This document shows, piece by piece, positions 46,500-59,971 of a stretch of 64,000 nucleotides of DNA (its first letter is position 1; each line of letters starts with the position of its first letter). The notes below the pieces were generated by a model. The model ran no database searches and was not told the origin of the DNA. It saw only the letters and a program-made list of their open reading frames with translations. Made by a program: the position numbers and the translations under genes. The DNA comes from Isoetes taiwanensis (lineage: Eukaryota; Streptophyta; Lycopodiopsida; Isoetales; Isoetaceae), in NCBI GenBank assembly GCA_021234155.1, contig JAJEKV010000003.1:9920413-9984412 (forward strand), read 5' to 3'.

Positions 46500-47668
46500 C
46501 ATATGTGAGGATAAAATAGCAAACAACTTTCCTAAGCGGGGTAGTTAAGCTAGTCAAAGAGTTCCATGATACGTTCCGGACGAGATCAAAGAACTTCCTC
46601 TTTATAGGAGTCGAGTGTGAGATAGCTTTTCGAACCGAGTCCTAAACCCATGAGTAAAGGGCCAGTATAGAATGGCGACCCATGAACTAACAAAGCTGAA
46701 GAAGCAATTACAAGAACTCTTAGACTTAGGTTTCATAAGATATAACTCTCCATTTGGGGCACCCATCTTGTTTGTAAAGAAGGACGATGGGAGTTTGAGG
46801 CTGTGCATAGAATATCAGCAATTGAACAAGCACACCATAGAAAACAAGTATGCCTTACCAAGATCGGATGATCTCATGGATCAGTTGCAAGGGGCAAAGT
46901 TCTTCTCCAAAATAGATTTGAGATCTAGCTACCACCAGACCAGGATTAAGGAAGAAGATATTCACAAGATAGCCTTCAGGACAAGGTATGTCCATTATAA
47001 TTCACGGTCATGCCATTTGGATAATATAATATCCCGTAACATTCATGAGACTCATGAGCGACATCTTTTGTAAGTTTCGGATGATTTTGTCATTGTATTC
47101 TTCGATGACATTTTGGTCTATAGTAAAATATTGGAGGACCATGTCAAGCATTTGAGAAGGGTTCTCGAGAAGCTAAGAAGGCATCAACTTCATGCAAAGT
47201 TGTCCAAATATTGTCACTTTGCAACAACCAAGGGTACCTCGGACATGTGATATCCATTGATGGAAGCGCAGCGAGATCCGAAGATCGGCGGTAATAGAAT
47301 GGCAAGCACCAAAAATATCCATGAAGTGAGAAGCTTCTTGGGATTGGCGAGGTTATTACATGAAGTTCGTGAAGAACCGTCAAGATAACTATACCCTTGA
47401 CAGATCTCACCAAAGTGCGAGAAGATAAAGAATTGGGCGGATCATTGGCATAAGGCGGCTCAAGAAGGGTTTGAGAAGTTGAAATAAGCCCTAACCCTTT
47501 GTCCTAGTCTTAGCACTCCCAGATTCGAGAAAGACAAGTTGGTAGCCATAGATGCAAGTAAAATTGCAACCAATGCGATTCTAATGTAGGAAGAGAGAGT
47601 TTTAGCATACGACTCTCCAAGATTAATGATCTTTGAAACACGCGCGACGACTCATGATCGAAGTTGCT
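46500..47668 (+). mobile_element. Ty3/gypsy retrotransposon pol fragment (unit 2)
   Basis: Same fragment as in unit 1, with the open part at 46672-47073 ([20 protein letters not shown] to [20 protein letters not shown]). Unit 2 keeps a stretch missing from unit 1 near 47180-47240 ([20 protein letters not shown]), so unit 1 has a deletion of about 70 bases there. It ends at the same junction, at about 47668. Confidence 0.8.
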
Positions 47669-47840
47669 AGCGGGCGGTGGGCACCCACTCTTTGGGCCGT
47701 AAAAGTTCGTGGGCTCTGAATATGCATGATGTACGTAAAAAAAGTGTGCGGCTACATGGGTATCGAACGGTGCATTTGTCTCTGGACCCAAACGGCGGGG
47801 GTAGCCCTTAAGCTCGAAATATCGCCAAAGGCTATTTTTT
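47669..47840 (-). mobile_element. ORF1-type LINE-like fragment, minus strand (unit 2)
   Basis: This is the counterpart of 16937-17138. The HFF-VHHAYSEPTNF frame is shifted by a base change near 47735. Confidence 0.45.
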
Positions 47841-48889
47841 TAAACATTTGCATTTTTTTTTTCACTACTGTTGAGTAGGATCAATTAGGAGTGGTGCCAA
47901 TAAAATATCGCCACCTTGTCTACAAAATTTCCCCCCTCCATTCATAAGTTAGCCTACGTCACTAAATGATGGATTCTTGGATTCGTTCCCATGTGAATTT
48001 TATTCTTGGTAATTATTCTAAAATTGCCCATTAACTTCCAAAAATCATATAAAATTAATACAAATTTTTTTCTTGGTGAGTTTTTTGAATTGCCATTTAC
48101 CTCCAGGAAAAAAAAAAGGAAAGGGAAAAAACCATGCATGTTACATGGATCTCATGATCCGGCTCCAACATCCAGGTATGCAATCCTGGAGTATTTTTGC
48201 TTTTGGTCTGTTGTTTATCCAATAATAAAAAGATGACTGAAATCAAATCGGTTTGTGCTTGCCCACCATAATATGCAATTATGCCTCAGCTAAGTTTGTG
48301 TACCTGTTGTTTAGCCCTTAGTGTGAAGCTATTGAGATTTACAATCAGATAAGCACCACGAGGTATGTTGTAGAGTAGTTATAGTTGGTTTGCTTACTCA
48401 TTTTATCAGAATACTTGCCCACTTGATTTGGTTATGAGGCATTTGATTTTCTTACATTTTAGAGCAACATACCTTATCTTGGCTATCCGTTTTTTCTATT
48501 TTTTTGTTATCATGATTATTTCTATGTACGTGCAACCAATCTAGGTAATACATGATGTATATGATTGTCTGTCTCTTGTATTTTAATCATCAACTTCTAA
48601 GTTCAATTGTTGCACAGACATCCTTATGACATGATCAAACTCTTCAAATTGGTGACGAATGATGTTAAATATCGTGGTAGAAATCTAGGGTTTAGGCACC
48701 AATGTCTTTCGATTGTGGGATTAGACTATTACCTTGTTTTTCTAACGACCCATTATCTAGTCATTTAGAAAATACAATATCTAAGCATTTTATCGCTCAA
48801 TTATGGGTGTCACAATAAAGGTAAAATTAGGGTCCAATAAAAATTAATGCCTTAGGGTACTACTAGATGGGTGTAATTTACATTTTATT

Positions 48890-49570
48890 CTTGACACTAA
48901 TCATCTTGGCTTTTGCTTGAGGATTTGTTGCCCTTGCCCATCTTGAGGTCCTTATACGAGTTTGGTAGGGCCCACGAACATGCATCGACCACGACCTTGC
49001 GTAGTGTAGGAGATGGGTAACTTCGCTTTGCTACATATGAGGCTGCCTCTTTTTTTCGGTCGGTGATGCACATACTGCCCGGCGGCACCCTTTCGGCCCG
49101 GCCGGGTTGGAGCAGCAGACGCCCGACCGCCCTCATCATCTCTTAGTACGCTTTTCGGGATGCTCTTTCCGGGCTACACATCTTACGGCATGGCAATCAT
49201 TTGAAGGGAACCACCTTCTTCTGTTCGAGGAGGATTTGACCCCATCCACGGCTATGCGGCGAGAAAGAAGAGTTATGTCGAGTCTTGCGAGGCTGCCTAC
49301 AACGGAAATGGGTAGTGTATAGGAGGGAGGCGGACTATCATTCGGGATCAGTGGCCGGCTGATCCCTGGACAGTTTTGGCATAGCCACGGGCTCCCTGTT
49401 CTTTGGGTTCGTTCAGTTTCCTTTATTTGTGTGTTGTAACGGGGCTTAGACCCCATGTTCTGTTTTTTGGGCTTCGGCCCTCTGTTCTGTTAGGGTTTAT
49501 GCCCCCTTTGTTTGTTCTGGTCCCATAACCCGATTGGGTTCCGTGGACATTAAAATTTCTTCCTTCCTTT
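48890..49570 (+). mobile_element. ORF1-type LINE-like element, third subfamily (unit 2)
   Basis: This is the counterpart of 18130-18825. The frame at 49107-49322 reads QQTPDRPHHLLVRFSG, ATHLTAWQSFEGNHLLLFEE and DLTPSTAMRRERR. The hairpin array is cleaner here: GGGGCTTAGACCCC, GGGCTTCGGCCC and AGGGTTTATGCCCC are linked by TGTTCTGTT-type spacers (about 49441-49520), followed by the AACCC/GGGTT stem. Confidence 0.55.
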
Positions 49571-49866
49571 CTCTTGTGAAGACACATACGCCAATGTCTG
49601 GTAACTTGTATATTCATTATGTGAGCATTACGCTTAGAACTATATATGGTCATAACAAATATATATTGTAGACCCAAATTTTACTTGAGAGAAAAGTATA
49701 TATTTCATCGTTTGATGGATGAAAGATTCGCCAAGGTTGCTAAAACTCAAATTGAAGCCCGAAATAAAATCGCCAACATAACTAATCGGAAAAAACTAAG
49801 ATTAAGCCTCACATTCTAAATTACACCTATGAAAATTTGGGTTTAAGGGCTACCTTGCCGATGGTA

Positions 49867-51670
49867 TGAGGTTCAAATGCCGATCTTGCCCCGCGGGTCG
49901 AACCCCAACAATAGAGGCTAAGTAATTGCTCTAAACAAATGCATGAAAGTAACCCAAAACAAGGTGCTATCAAAGCTGATAGGCAAGTTTGTAGAGAATC
50001 AGCCTAAGCATTGGGCCAAGAGTTAAAAAGATGGTTCTCTTAGTGAAGGTTATTATAATTCCGTAGAAGTTATATCAATGGGTTGTGCACAATAATGTAT
50101 TTGGTGTGCAAGCAGCTATGTTATTAACATTAACGTGTAGAGATAGTAAATCATTTTATATATGATCTCCTTAAGGAATTCTTTTTTTTTATTGGGCTGT
50201 AGCTTAGGCGTTAGCATGTTTGAACCGAATGACACATGATGAAAATATAATTCGTGATGCATTATAACCATGCATAAACTTTTGTTGCTTCTTGATATGC
50301 TATGGGAGTCTTGCCATTATAATATCACGTTATAAATATTTCTTTATTACGTGTACATTTAAATTCCTCTTTGAGTTTTTTTTTCTCAAGTTATATTCAA
50401 GTATTTTGTTAGCAATGCAAATAGATATTATGTTTAAGGGTTTGAATGTGTGACTTTTTATGTGCCACGATTTTTTCACTTCTAATCGCTATCCCCATCC
50501 TAATTTTTCCTTTGACAAAAATAAAAAAGTCTATGGGCCAGTTGATTTAGTCATTCAACGAGAAAAAAAAAGGTGCGTACATGTGTCAAGGTTGGCTTCG
50601 GGCCTCGCTTTGAACCATAGAGAAAAAAGAAAAGAAGAATAGAAATGAAGAAGTATGGAGAAGCCCGAGAACAATTGAATCTCCCCCGGCACGATCGCAT
50701 TTCTTGTAAACAAGAAAATTGCAGTTCATTGCATGCATTGTTGATTAACTTCTATGAGTTTTCTATGCTACTTAAGGTCCAAATCCTAGGACTGCCATGG
50801 CAAATGGAACCTTGCCTTACTGCTAAATTTTAGGCCTTTTCATATCAGCTTTGATGTTGTGCTCTATAAGTCCAACCCAAAAACAAAATGTGCTCGATGA
50901 AATCTGGCTTTCTATTTAAAAGCTGGCCTCTATTCCTTGCAAATGTTGACTTCCAATAGTTGTAAATGTTTGGCAACAAGGACATCTATTTCATGTCTAA
51001 ATCCCTGAATAATATAATATGGCAACAAATTCAACATTTCATGAATCACGAACAACATAATTTATCGCCGTACTTTATGTAGGAGAAAACATAGGCTCAT
51101 GTAGACACGAGACTATACAAACAAGGGAATGTTATCTCCAAAATATACACATAAACACCTATCAACCATGCACACATGTTCGCATATAGAAGGAACATCG
51201 ACTTGAAGAATAACTTAAAAGGAGCTTGGTGACAATCCTACATATATTTTAATTGCAGTATCCTGAATGATGGATTAGGTCTAAGACCTGTATTTCATTG
51301 CATTAAAATATGGATCCACGATCCCTCTAAGAGTTGATGTGCAAAGGCTTACTTATGAACTTGTTGCAAGAAACAAAAATTCTTAGCATTCTTTATGAGT
51401 GCATGAAACAAAAATTTGGAAAATACATATGCGCCGGGTTTTGAAGGAGATGATTCCGGCATTCATTCAAATCACGAGAACATTAGTTGGTGGAAGATCG
51501 GCCGGTTCGGCAGATTTCCCATCTGCTTTCGAAATGGTCTTCTTCATCTGCTCCTGGTGGCGGCAGTTAACAGATCGACATGGATTTCCTTGCATCGAGA
51601 TATTTGCTTGGATGGCCCTGGTATAAATAGCACATTTTGCCCTAATCAATCAATATTTTGTTGCATTTTG
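49867..51670. repeat. Intra-unit duplicated segment, copy B (unit 2)
   Basis: This is the unit-2 counterpart of 19118-20942, again lacking the ORF1-only element at the GATCTCC/TTAAGG junction (about 50164-50176). Confidence 0.7.
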
Positions 51671-51677
51671 CATTTTC

Positions 51678-51806
51678 ATGGCTTTTTACGAAAATGTTAA
51701 GCCTAGCATTGCATGTATCGTTCTCGGTCATTTAGTAATTTCCTCACCACCGAACTTGGACGTAAAGTTACTGAAATCAAGCCCGAGTATTGTTCATGGC
51801 CTATAA
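51678..51806 (+). CDS. Possible short exon or small ORF of an unrecognised gene (unit 2)
   Basis: An ATG opens 42 codons (MAFYENVKPSIACIVLGHLV, then ISSPPNLDVKLLKSSPSIVH, then GL and stop) just 56 bp after a TATA-like octamer at 51622. The distance is short for a plant transcript leader. A second exon-like piece at 51990-52091 follows an acceptor (TTTTTGCAG). It reads FQFKGSILSSHKACTLWFVP then KKPPFLAAHFKYSN and ends in a donor-like CAG/GTCC. No family recognised. Confidence 0.25.
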   Translation: MAFYENVKPSIACIVLGHLVISSPPNLDVKLLKSSPSIVHGL

Positions 51807-53979
51807 GTTCATGGCTTTTTATACAAGCGTTGCATTTCAAGCATGGCTTTACAACTACCGTTACATATAAGCTGAAATATCTTATTCCACATGTCTGTCA
51901 TTTTTGGCTTTGTTGTAACATTTCGTAGCATCTTCCAAATTGGATTTACTTGCTGCAAAGTGATCTCTAATAATGTAATCTTTTTGCAGTTTCAGTTCAA
52001 GGGTTCTATACTTAGCTCCCATAAAGCATGTACCTTATGGTTTGTCCCAAAAAAACCGCCTTTCTTAGCTGCACATTTCAAGTATTCTAACAGGTCCGAA
52101 ATGCTCCATGTCTCATGCATGCTTGATTTTTTGAATTTGCCTGTGATGATTTATAGAAGACAAAACTATCATTCATAAATCTGTTGCAGTAATCTTTGCA
52201 TGTTTAAGTAACAATTGGTCAGATTTTTTCTCGCGTGCAAGTCTGATTGCAATATCTCCACTGGTCGTAGAAGTATCTGGGTGTATTCTTGAAGGAAGCT
52301 GGTATATTTTGTTGCTCTGACAAATAATAAGCAGCAAACATATATGGAACTAAGATGCTTTAGGAGTAGAATAACAAACAATATTTTTGCTGGAAACTCA
52401 GAGTTGTTATATGAATGTTCTATATATTATAAATTCTAATCCTTCTAATGTTTTAAATTTCCAGAATACATCTGCATAGGCATATATGGAACTAAGATGC
52501 TTTAGGAGTAGAATAATGAGCAATATTTCTGCTGGAAACTCATAGATCTGTTATGTAAATTATCTATATATTATGAATCTTACTCTCTCTTACACTCCTC
52601 GAGAGGTGAGAAGTTCAAATGTTGTAGTAAAAGAAGCAAATGTGTTTGCAAGTCGTGGCATCTTCCTATTGGATTAAAGAAAATTTCAATTCTTTCATAC
52701 TTTTGCAAAGTGAGAAGTCTAAATATTGTAGTTCTATGAGCAATGTGTTTCTCTATTTGAGGCTTAGAAGAAGCATACTTGTATACAAGTCTCAACTCCC
52801 ACACTCTAAAATTCCATACTTTTTGCAAAGGTGACAAGTTCAAACGTCAGTAGTTGTATTTTCAATGGTTGTGTTGTATGCAAGTTTCAACATCAAAACT
52901 ATAGACTTATAACTTCTATAAATTGGTCATGTTGTTCTTTTTTGTCCATATAATGTAGAGTAATGCTGAGAAGTCATGACATAGGATAATGACGAGGATA
53001 CACTTCTACTGGTCCACTACTGATAATGTATTATACTCTCCAAACTTCATAATGGGAAACCTTAAAATTTGACATGCATCTTTGTCCATGCTATTCTTTG
53101 ACTTGTGTGTAGTTGAACAAAAGAGCCTCAATTTGCTAACAACCATCAAAACATACTCAAAATCATGACAAATTCCTACTCGTGAATCTGAGTCTCAAAA
53201 TTCATGTTTCATTCATCTTTTTTTACATAAGTTGCCTACCCAATTCCACGAATTGCACTGAAGCTAGATTCTAGAATGGGGCTGCATGAAACCAACAAAC
53301 CGCCCAGCTAGATAGGCTTCTCATTCATCTCAGCAGATTTTCTACAATGGTGGACAGTGGGTAGCTGCACACATGCGAACTACCCAGGGAAAAATAAAGG
53401 AAAATCCAATTATATCATTTGGACCCCAAAAAATACAATGCTAATAGACGTGTGGCTGGTGTACCTGCCGAAAGCTTATCACCGGGATTAAAAAACCCCG
53501 CCCTTTCGGGTTTTCGAGGAAAAACCCTAGTGATAAGCCTTTGGCAAGGGGCTTGGACAAACGTAAGACATAGAAATCGCTCCCAAAAACCCACGCGTGG
53601 AGAAGTCGAAACATATGCCGCTCGCCAACCTGTACTTGCACATCACCAACACAACAAAACGAGAGAAAACAAACCTCCCAGAGTGGAGGGGCTGATCACG
53701 CGTGCCATGCGACAAAAAACAAAAACCTCTTCAAATAGAGGGGCTGGTCACGCGTGCCAGGCGACAAATACAATAAACAAAGAAGGGGGGAGGGTGGGTT
53801 CAAAGAGAATAAAGGTGCTGGCGAGAGAAGAGGAAGTGCCGATGAGACGTTGATGCAGAACCGCGCCTAAAATAGCGAACTCCCAACCAGAAGGGCAATT
53901 GGCTGCATGCATGCATGCATGCAAGACATGCATGCTCGCCTCATTCTAGAATGTCAATCCGATGTCTCGGATCGATGGA

Positions 53980-54847
53980 ATTCTAGAATTGGGCTCGCAT
54001 GAAACCAACAAACCGCCCGAATACCAGAGAACTTCCTTAACAAACTGGAATCGAGGACGAAGGTCACAGGATGATGGCTAAAGAAGAGCCAAAGCCGAGA
54101 AAGGACATGCCCGCGGCATGAAAAGCGCCAAATTGGCCAAACTAAGCGGGGAAGAAAATGGCCTTTGGTGGTACGGTGAATCAACGAGAAAGTAGTTTGG
54201 GCGGGTTTTGGGACAAGTTACTTCATCCAAAGTTATCAGTTTTGTGGTGGAGATCATCCATAGATGTGTGGCGTCAATGTTTTGGTCCACAAATTTAGTC
54301 CCGAGGTGCACAGGACATGCCCTTTATCTTTCGGAGGGATGAGACAATCGAGCATTGTTTCTTCTTATGCCGACATGCTAGGACCGGCTTGGTTGTGGCT
54401 TGAGTCTTTTTATTGCGGTTTGAATAGTCAACAAGTCTTATTGGCGGTGTACCCAAGTTCTTGGGACAATATGGCAAAGAGGGCATTTCACTTAGCTTCG
54501 GCATGGATCATTTGGTCAGCGTGGAAAAGAAGAAACCTCTTTATTTTCAAGGGCCATAGAGCCCCCGATGCTCAAGTGCTTATTGAAGCTAAGCAACGCG
54601 CATCGTCAAAGTGTATATATCTTCCTCAAAGTAAAGGATGAAGTGAAGAATCGTATTTGGGTACACTATCTCCAAATTAACACTTATATGTAACTCATTT
54701 ACATGTTGTGTGTTTTTGTAAGGTGGCGGGTGGTTTTGCTTTCGGTGGACAATTCCTCCCTTTGGGTTTTCAGATCCTCCCATCTCTGTTGCTCGTTTCG
54801 ATGATTAATAAAGTTTCCGTCCTTCAAAAAAAAAAAAAAAAAAAAAA
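53980..54847 (+). mobile_element. 5'-truncated LINE with zf-RVT domain and poly(A) tail (unit 2)
   Basis: Counterpart of 28274-29132. A frame at 54264-54641 gives CPLSFGGMRQSSI in a shifted stretch and then SQQVLLAVYPSSWDNMAKRA, FHLASAWIIWSAWKRRNLFI and FKGHRAPDAQVLIEAKQRAS. The poly(A) run is at about 54827-54847. Confidence 0.75.
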
Positions 54848-55318
54848 GCAAGCGGGAAGAAGCCCTTCGCACGGAAACAATTCAAAGAGAATAAGGTATG
54901 CTGGCGAGAGAAGAGGAAGCGTCGATGAGGCGTTGATGAGAACCGCGCCTAAAATAGCGAACTCCCAACCCGGAAAGGGCATGCATTTGCATGCATGCGA
55001 GCAAAGACATGCATGCTCGCCCCATTCTAGAATGTCGATCCGATGTCTCGGATCGATGGGATGTCTTTATAAAGATCCACAAAAGCGGACGATAAGTTTC
55101 AATAAAAGAGCATTTTAGATGTATTTTTACGGAAAAAAAGCGAAGATGGGACAGGTTTGAGATTTAGGCCTATATGAGTCTTAAAATGCATGTTTCATTC
55201 ATCTTCTTTCTGAGAGATTACCTACCAGTCCACGAAGTTGCACAACTCGATTGGCAATTTAGATGTATTTTTTAGTAAAAAACCAACCGAAGATGGGAGA
55301 GTTTGAGATTTAAAGGAT

Positions 55319-55717
55319 CTATATGGAAGTGAGAATTTTAAAGGCATGTCAGTTCTACAGAAAGTTGTAACTTCCATTGACCACCTAATTCCAAACTCTT
55401 TCTTGCCTCCTAGCCCCGATAAATATGCGGATTATGCCACCTGGCTTACCCACAAAAATGTAACGAGAGGCCGCGAAATGTTTCATGTCCTAATTTTTGA
55501 TCTACAAGAGAAACGGGGGCCAGTGTACCTACAACTTTCTTCATTTCTTTCTAAAGTTGCCCTTGCCAGTCAGGTAAGAGTGCATTGGCGCTCCATTAGT
55601 CTTAAAAGCCCTTTTAGTTGTAATAAAAAACCAGTCAATGTATTTTATCTCACAATTTTTTCAATCCACAGAGTTTCCTGTTCAATCCCATATGACCTCT
55701 TTGGTCTTGGTGGAAAT
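55319..55717 (+). pseudogene. Unrecognised two-exon gene fragment (unit 3)
   Basis: This copy has the cleanest reading of the three. From the ATG at 55346 the frame reads without a break through SIDHLIPNSFLPPSPDKYAD, THKNVTRGREMFHVLIFDLQ and LSSFLSKVALASQ to the donor CAG/GTAAGAG (exon end 55573). The second piece starts at 55672, after an acceptor, and encodes IPYDLFGLGGN. A stop in the upstream frame (about 55300) means the ATG or a splice acceptor near 55305-55346 starts the exon. The family is not recognised. Unit 2 differs from this copy at several CAG/CTG-type positions, which account for its altered residues. Confidence 0.45.
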
Positions 55718-56320
55718 AGATAAAGATAAAGATAAAATTTTTAACGTCATTTGGAAGCTCTCTCGAGCTTATGGGACGAAAAACAATACAAAAGGCGTAA
55801 GCCCAAACTAGGACTCAAACCCCAACCCAAAAGCAAAGAAAGGGCATAAGCCCGCATTTAAGAAGACATGGGAACTAAACCCCTTACAGAACATAGCAAC
55901 TAAAGCAAAACCAAATATAACAAAACCAAGACGTGGGTAGGCAATTAAGAGTACCCCAACCAAGGGTTGGTAGGCCCATCGGGTGAAAATAAGTTCTGAG
56001 CCTCCCAGATAAAGCTGCCCATTTTTTTTGGAGCCTCGCCTCTCGAACCTTGCATAGCTCATCCGCCCCGTCGAAGTTAAGCGAGCTGCGGAGAGGTCCT
56101 CTTGCACCGAAAAAGAGAGTGCCCTTCAAGTGGCTCCCATCTTTGTAACACATACAACCTATCCGGGATGTTGAAAAATGTACGAAGATGGCGTGGCCCT
56201 ATCAGGCGGTGGGTACACACTCTTTGGGCGATAAAAGTTCGTGGGCTCTGAATATGCATGATGTCGTAAAGAAGTGTGCAACTACATCAGTATGTGAACC
56301 GGTATTTGTCTCCACGGACC
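55718..56320 (-). mobile_element. Minus-strand ORF1-type LINE-like element (unit 3)
   Basis: This is the third-unit counterpart of 29999-30600. The coding part is split over frames between about 55808 and 56259 (MHIQSPRTFIAQRV, DLSAARLT, REARL-KKNGQLYLGG). The tail repeat at 55718-55740 and the GGGC/GCCC stems are kept. Confidence 0.55.
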
Positions 56321-56637
56321 CCGACGTAGGTATGAGGTTCAAATGCCGGTGCCGGGCGGGTCGAACCCGAGCAATAGAGGCTAAATAATTGCTCTAAACA
56401 AATGCATGAAAGTAACCCAAGACAAAGGTGCTATCAAAGGCGATAGGCAAGTTTGTAGAGAATCAGCCTAAGCATTGGGCCAAGAGTTAAAAAGATGGTC
56501 CTCTTAGTGAAGGTTATTATAATTCATGAAGTTATATCAATGGGTTGTGCACAACAATGTATTTGGTGTGCAAGCAGCTATGTTATTACTTGGAACATTG
56601 CGTCTTGAGATAGTAAATCATTTTATATATGATCTCC

Positions 56638-58348
56638 ATTACGCTAGGTCTTCCCGCCTAAGGTTTTCCTTGCCACCCCTTCTAACCATCTAGCCTTCCG
56701 GCGTCAACACAAGCGACAAGCAGCGAGGAACACACACAACCGCGGCATCATGCATCCGATCTAGTCTACTCGGACTAATCTACCGGCACCGCCAGGCGTT
56801 AGATCCCAGCTCCAACTTCTACGCCATGCGGGTATTCGTGTTGCTTAGTCATATCATGATCCTTTTCTTTCGGTTAACGAGATTTAGCTCCGGCACAAGC
56901 TTACGTCAAGACCTTTCCCAACCCCAAATTTGGCCCGGCCCGACGATACGACTTGGCTAGCCATCGATTCTGCAACAAGCGACCACAGCGACCCGGCAGC
57001 GGTATCCTGCGGCTTCTTTCTCGGTTCGATTCCCATTCTGATTTTTCCAAGTCATTTTGGCTGTGCCAACAAACTCACTTCACATTAAGTCTAATATCTG
57101 GCCTGCGTCCAAATCCTACCTTTCTTTGCCTCTTGCTGCTGGTTCTTTTGCTCTAGATTGGCCCTCAATCTTCCTCTACTAGAGTTTTCACCGCGGTTCT
57201 TTTTGCGAAAAGGCGTTCCTTGTTCATAATTGGTATATACACATTTCAATTTGATCGGTATCCAGGTGCTTTGTCTTTTGCTTGGATCTCTAGGTTGCAT
57301 CACTTTGGCCTCTTTAGATTGGCTTTCGGGGTCTTTATATGGCGAAGCGTAGTCAATGCCGTAACTTCCTTGGTGAGGAACTTCTCCATGTCACGTGGCT
57401 TGAACATTTCCGCTTCGAAGTCGATCTCATACATCAGCACGCGCCTCACTTTAGGCAAGGATCCTTCCGGCTCTTGCCCTCATCGGACCAGCATCTTCTT
57501 ACGGACACCTTGCGGAATGCATCTCTTGCAGGCCGACGATTTCCTTGAAGATAAGCTTTTGTTCGGATACTAAATTTGCTTTACTCTGCCATCTTGGAGG
57601 CGATGTTGAAACCACAGACCCTTTTGGCGCATGCACGCTGGCCGGACGGGTGCAAAGCAGAGGCTCAGAGGGATAGCGGTGTGGAGATAGCCGGATAAAG
57701 ATCGGGGTGGCATGCAAGCACATGATCATAGTGGCATGGGATAAGGACCATGGGAGCATGCAGCGTGAAATTCACTCGACGGCGGTGGACAAAAGCTTGA
57801 ATTTGCGCGATCGTAGGCATGCGAGGCAAATCCGCCTTGGATGTAGAAGAGGCAGCCAACTTCTTCACAGATGTTATGCACATTGAGAGGCCCGCCATTG
57901 TTACAAAGACGCAGGGTTGGGGCTCGAGGCCAAACCGACCCGCCATATCATCGTCAGTTCAATAGCCCAAGGGGCCGGGTTGTATGTCCTTCAAAGCATG
58001 GAAGTCATTTAAAAGACACCCACTTCTCGGTTCAAGAAGATCTCTCTCCGCTCCGGTGACGGCGGCGGCGAGGTGTGTGTGTAGAGTGCGAGAGGCTCGG
58101 CTCTGCGAAAAAGTGGGCGATGTATCGAGGAGGTACAAAGCAATCATCAGAGACCGGTGGCCCTAGAACCCATGGCTTGGGTACACTTAGCTCATGTGCG
58201 TGCTTAGATACTTATTATCATTTTGTTGTGTTTTTCTTATGTTGATATTCTTCACTTTTTTTGTTCTTGTCATCGGGCTCCGCCCCATCTTTTTGTATTG
58301 GGTCCCATAACCCGATTGGGTTCATGGACGTTAAAATTTCTATCTATC
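56638..58348 (+). mobile_element. ORF1-only LINE-like element (unit 3)
   Basis: This is the 1.71-kb third copy, again between GATCTCC and TTAAGG. The 5' inverted repeat is degraded here (about 56650-56690), while the 3' hairpins and CTAT tail remain. Confidence 0.65.
57339..58190 (+). pseudogene. L1 ORF1-type protein, frame-broken copy (unit 3)
   Basis: The N-terminal frame from the ATG at 57339 reads MAKRSQCRNF, then LLHVTWLEHFRFEVDLIHQH. The RRM and C-terminal parts are in several frames between about 57800 and 58190, including HLKDTHFSVQEDLSPLR and the final NPWLGYT-like end. The breaks sit mainly at CAG/CTG positions relative to unit 1. Confidence 0.5.
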
Positions 58349-58870
58349 TTAAGGAATTCTTTTTTATTGGGTCTATAGCTTAGATGTTCGCATGTTTGAA
58401 CCGAATGACACATGATGAAATTATAATTCATGATGCATTATAACCATGCATAAACTTTTGTTGCTTCTTGATATGCTATGGGAGTTTTGCCATTATAATA
58501 TCACGTTATAAATATTTTTATATTACGTGTACATTTAAATTCCTCTTTGAGTTTTTTTTTACAAGGTATATTCAAGTATTTTGTTAGCAATGCAAATAGA
58601 TGTTATGTTTAAGGATTTGAATGTGTGACTTTTATGTGCACGATTTTTTCACTTCTAATCGCTATCCGCATCCTAATTTTTCCTTTGACAAAAATAAAAA
58701 ATGTCTATGGACCGTTGATTTCGTCATTCAACAGAAAAAAAAGGTCTGTACATGTGTCAAGGTTAGCTTCCAGACCTCGCCTGAACCATAGAGGAAAAAA
58801 GCAAAGAAGAATAGAAATGAAGAAGTATGGAGAAGCCCAAGAGCAATTGAATCTCCCCCGACACGATCCC

Positions 58871-58873
58871 ATT
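58871..58873. other. Rearrangement junction 1 in unit 3
   Basis: Sequence equivalent to unit-2 position about 33160 (CGATCCCATT) switches to that of about 38730 (ATTAATAAATAATG). ATT is shared by both partners. Confidence 0.75.
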
Positions 58874-59153
58874 AATAAATAATGTTCCCCTATGCCAGGC
58901 CTACATAGCTTCTAGAAGAGGATTTCTTAAGGATCTTAGGCTTCCCCACCTACAATAGTAAAATGATCGTCTTGTCAAGGCAGTTTTTTAAGTGAGCTGA
59001 GAGAATTCTAGGAGATGAAAACCCGGACAACATCAACTACTTCTGATACACAATTCTTCTCTAGGAATGCATGATATGATCAATACAAAATCCTTAGGGG
59101 CTACTTTGACTTGTGTAGACCCAGATCTTAATGTGTAAGAGCAGTTTTATTAA

Positions 59154-59470
59154 CATTACAAGAGAATGATGGCTAAACATCAGAATAATCGTCAGAGAGC
59201 TTTCATAAAACAGACAACTGCTCAGGCCCTTATTCCTGACGAATGTACCGACGAGTTTTATCTGACGATTTAACGTCAGAATAATCGTCAGATAATTAGT
59301 CAGATGTAGTCAGATGAATAGTCAGAAGCATAGTTAGTGTATTAGTCAGATATTTAGTCAGACGCTTAGTCGGCTTATTAGTCAGATAATTCGTCATCTT
59401 CTTAGTCAAACGATTCAACAAGTTTTTAGTCAATGCAATACTTAGAATATTAGTCATTGTATTCGTTGGT
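59154..59470 (+). mobile_element. CACTA-type transposon end with sub-terminal repeats (unit 3)
   Basis: The terminal motif reads CATTACAAGAGAA here. The inner repeats are cleaner: CTGACGATT and AATCGTCAG form inverted pairs at about 59260-59300, followed by direct TTAGTCAG units. The rearranged unit places this end upstream of the ZFWD-like fragment. Confidence 0.5.
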
Positions 59471-59971
59471 CTATGAACTATTGCAATGTTTATATACCAA
59501 ACAGGGATTTGAACCCTGATATTCCAGTTTATAATAAGACTCTAACCTTTAATAAAACTTACAAATTAAACAACAAAATTGGTTATAGAACTTTAGCAAC
59601 ACAAGATTCTAGTATATAAGAAGACAACATGCTTGTAGATCTGCATTTGCAATCATAATAACAGCGAAAATCATAGCGCAAATGCAAATGATGCCATTAC
59701 ATCTATAAACATTAAAATTTCTATACTGAATTATCATTCAAGAGGTATCACATCCAACCTCTTTAAATTCCAAACACTAAAACCTGCAGAAATTACCATG
59801 AAGCTACCTAAACAAAGGAGCAAGTATCTTTCAATAATATTCAGCCATAAATAGAATGCTTAAATACTATGAAAAAATGCAAAATCCAGAAGGGAGATCT
59901 AATATGGAAAAATTTAAGTAAAATGGGTCAAATAGTTGCAGCATTGCACAAAGCCGAAGGTTCGTACAAAA

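Larger units (their letters stand above)
29668..55384. repeat. Tandem segmental repeat, unit 2 (reference unit, 25.7 kb)
   Basis: This is the only unit that is both complete and free of the large insertion, so it defines the period of 25,717 bp. Landmarks keep a constant offset from unit 1: about 30.6-30.7 kb to the left of the unit-1 insertion and about 25.7 kb to its right. It shows the strongest replacement of CTG and CAG motifs, and many of its reading frames are broken at those places. Confidence 0.9.

Noticed and set aside
59500-59530. Possible tRNA or SINE (T-arm-like stem with GGTTCAAATCC)
   Set aside because: Only one arm is seen; no acceptor stem, anticodon arm or A box could be placed.
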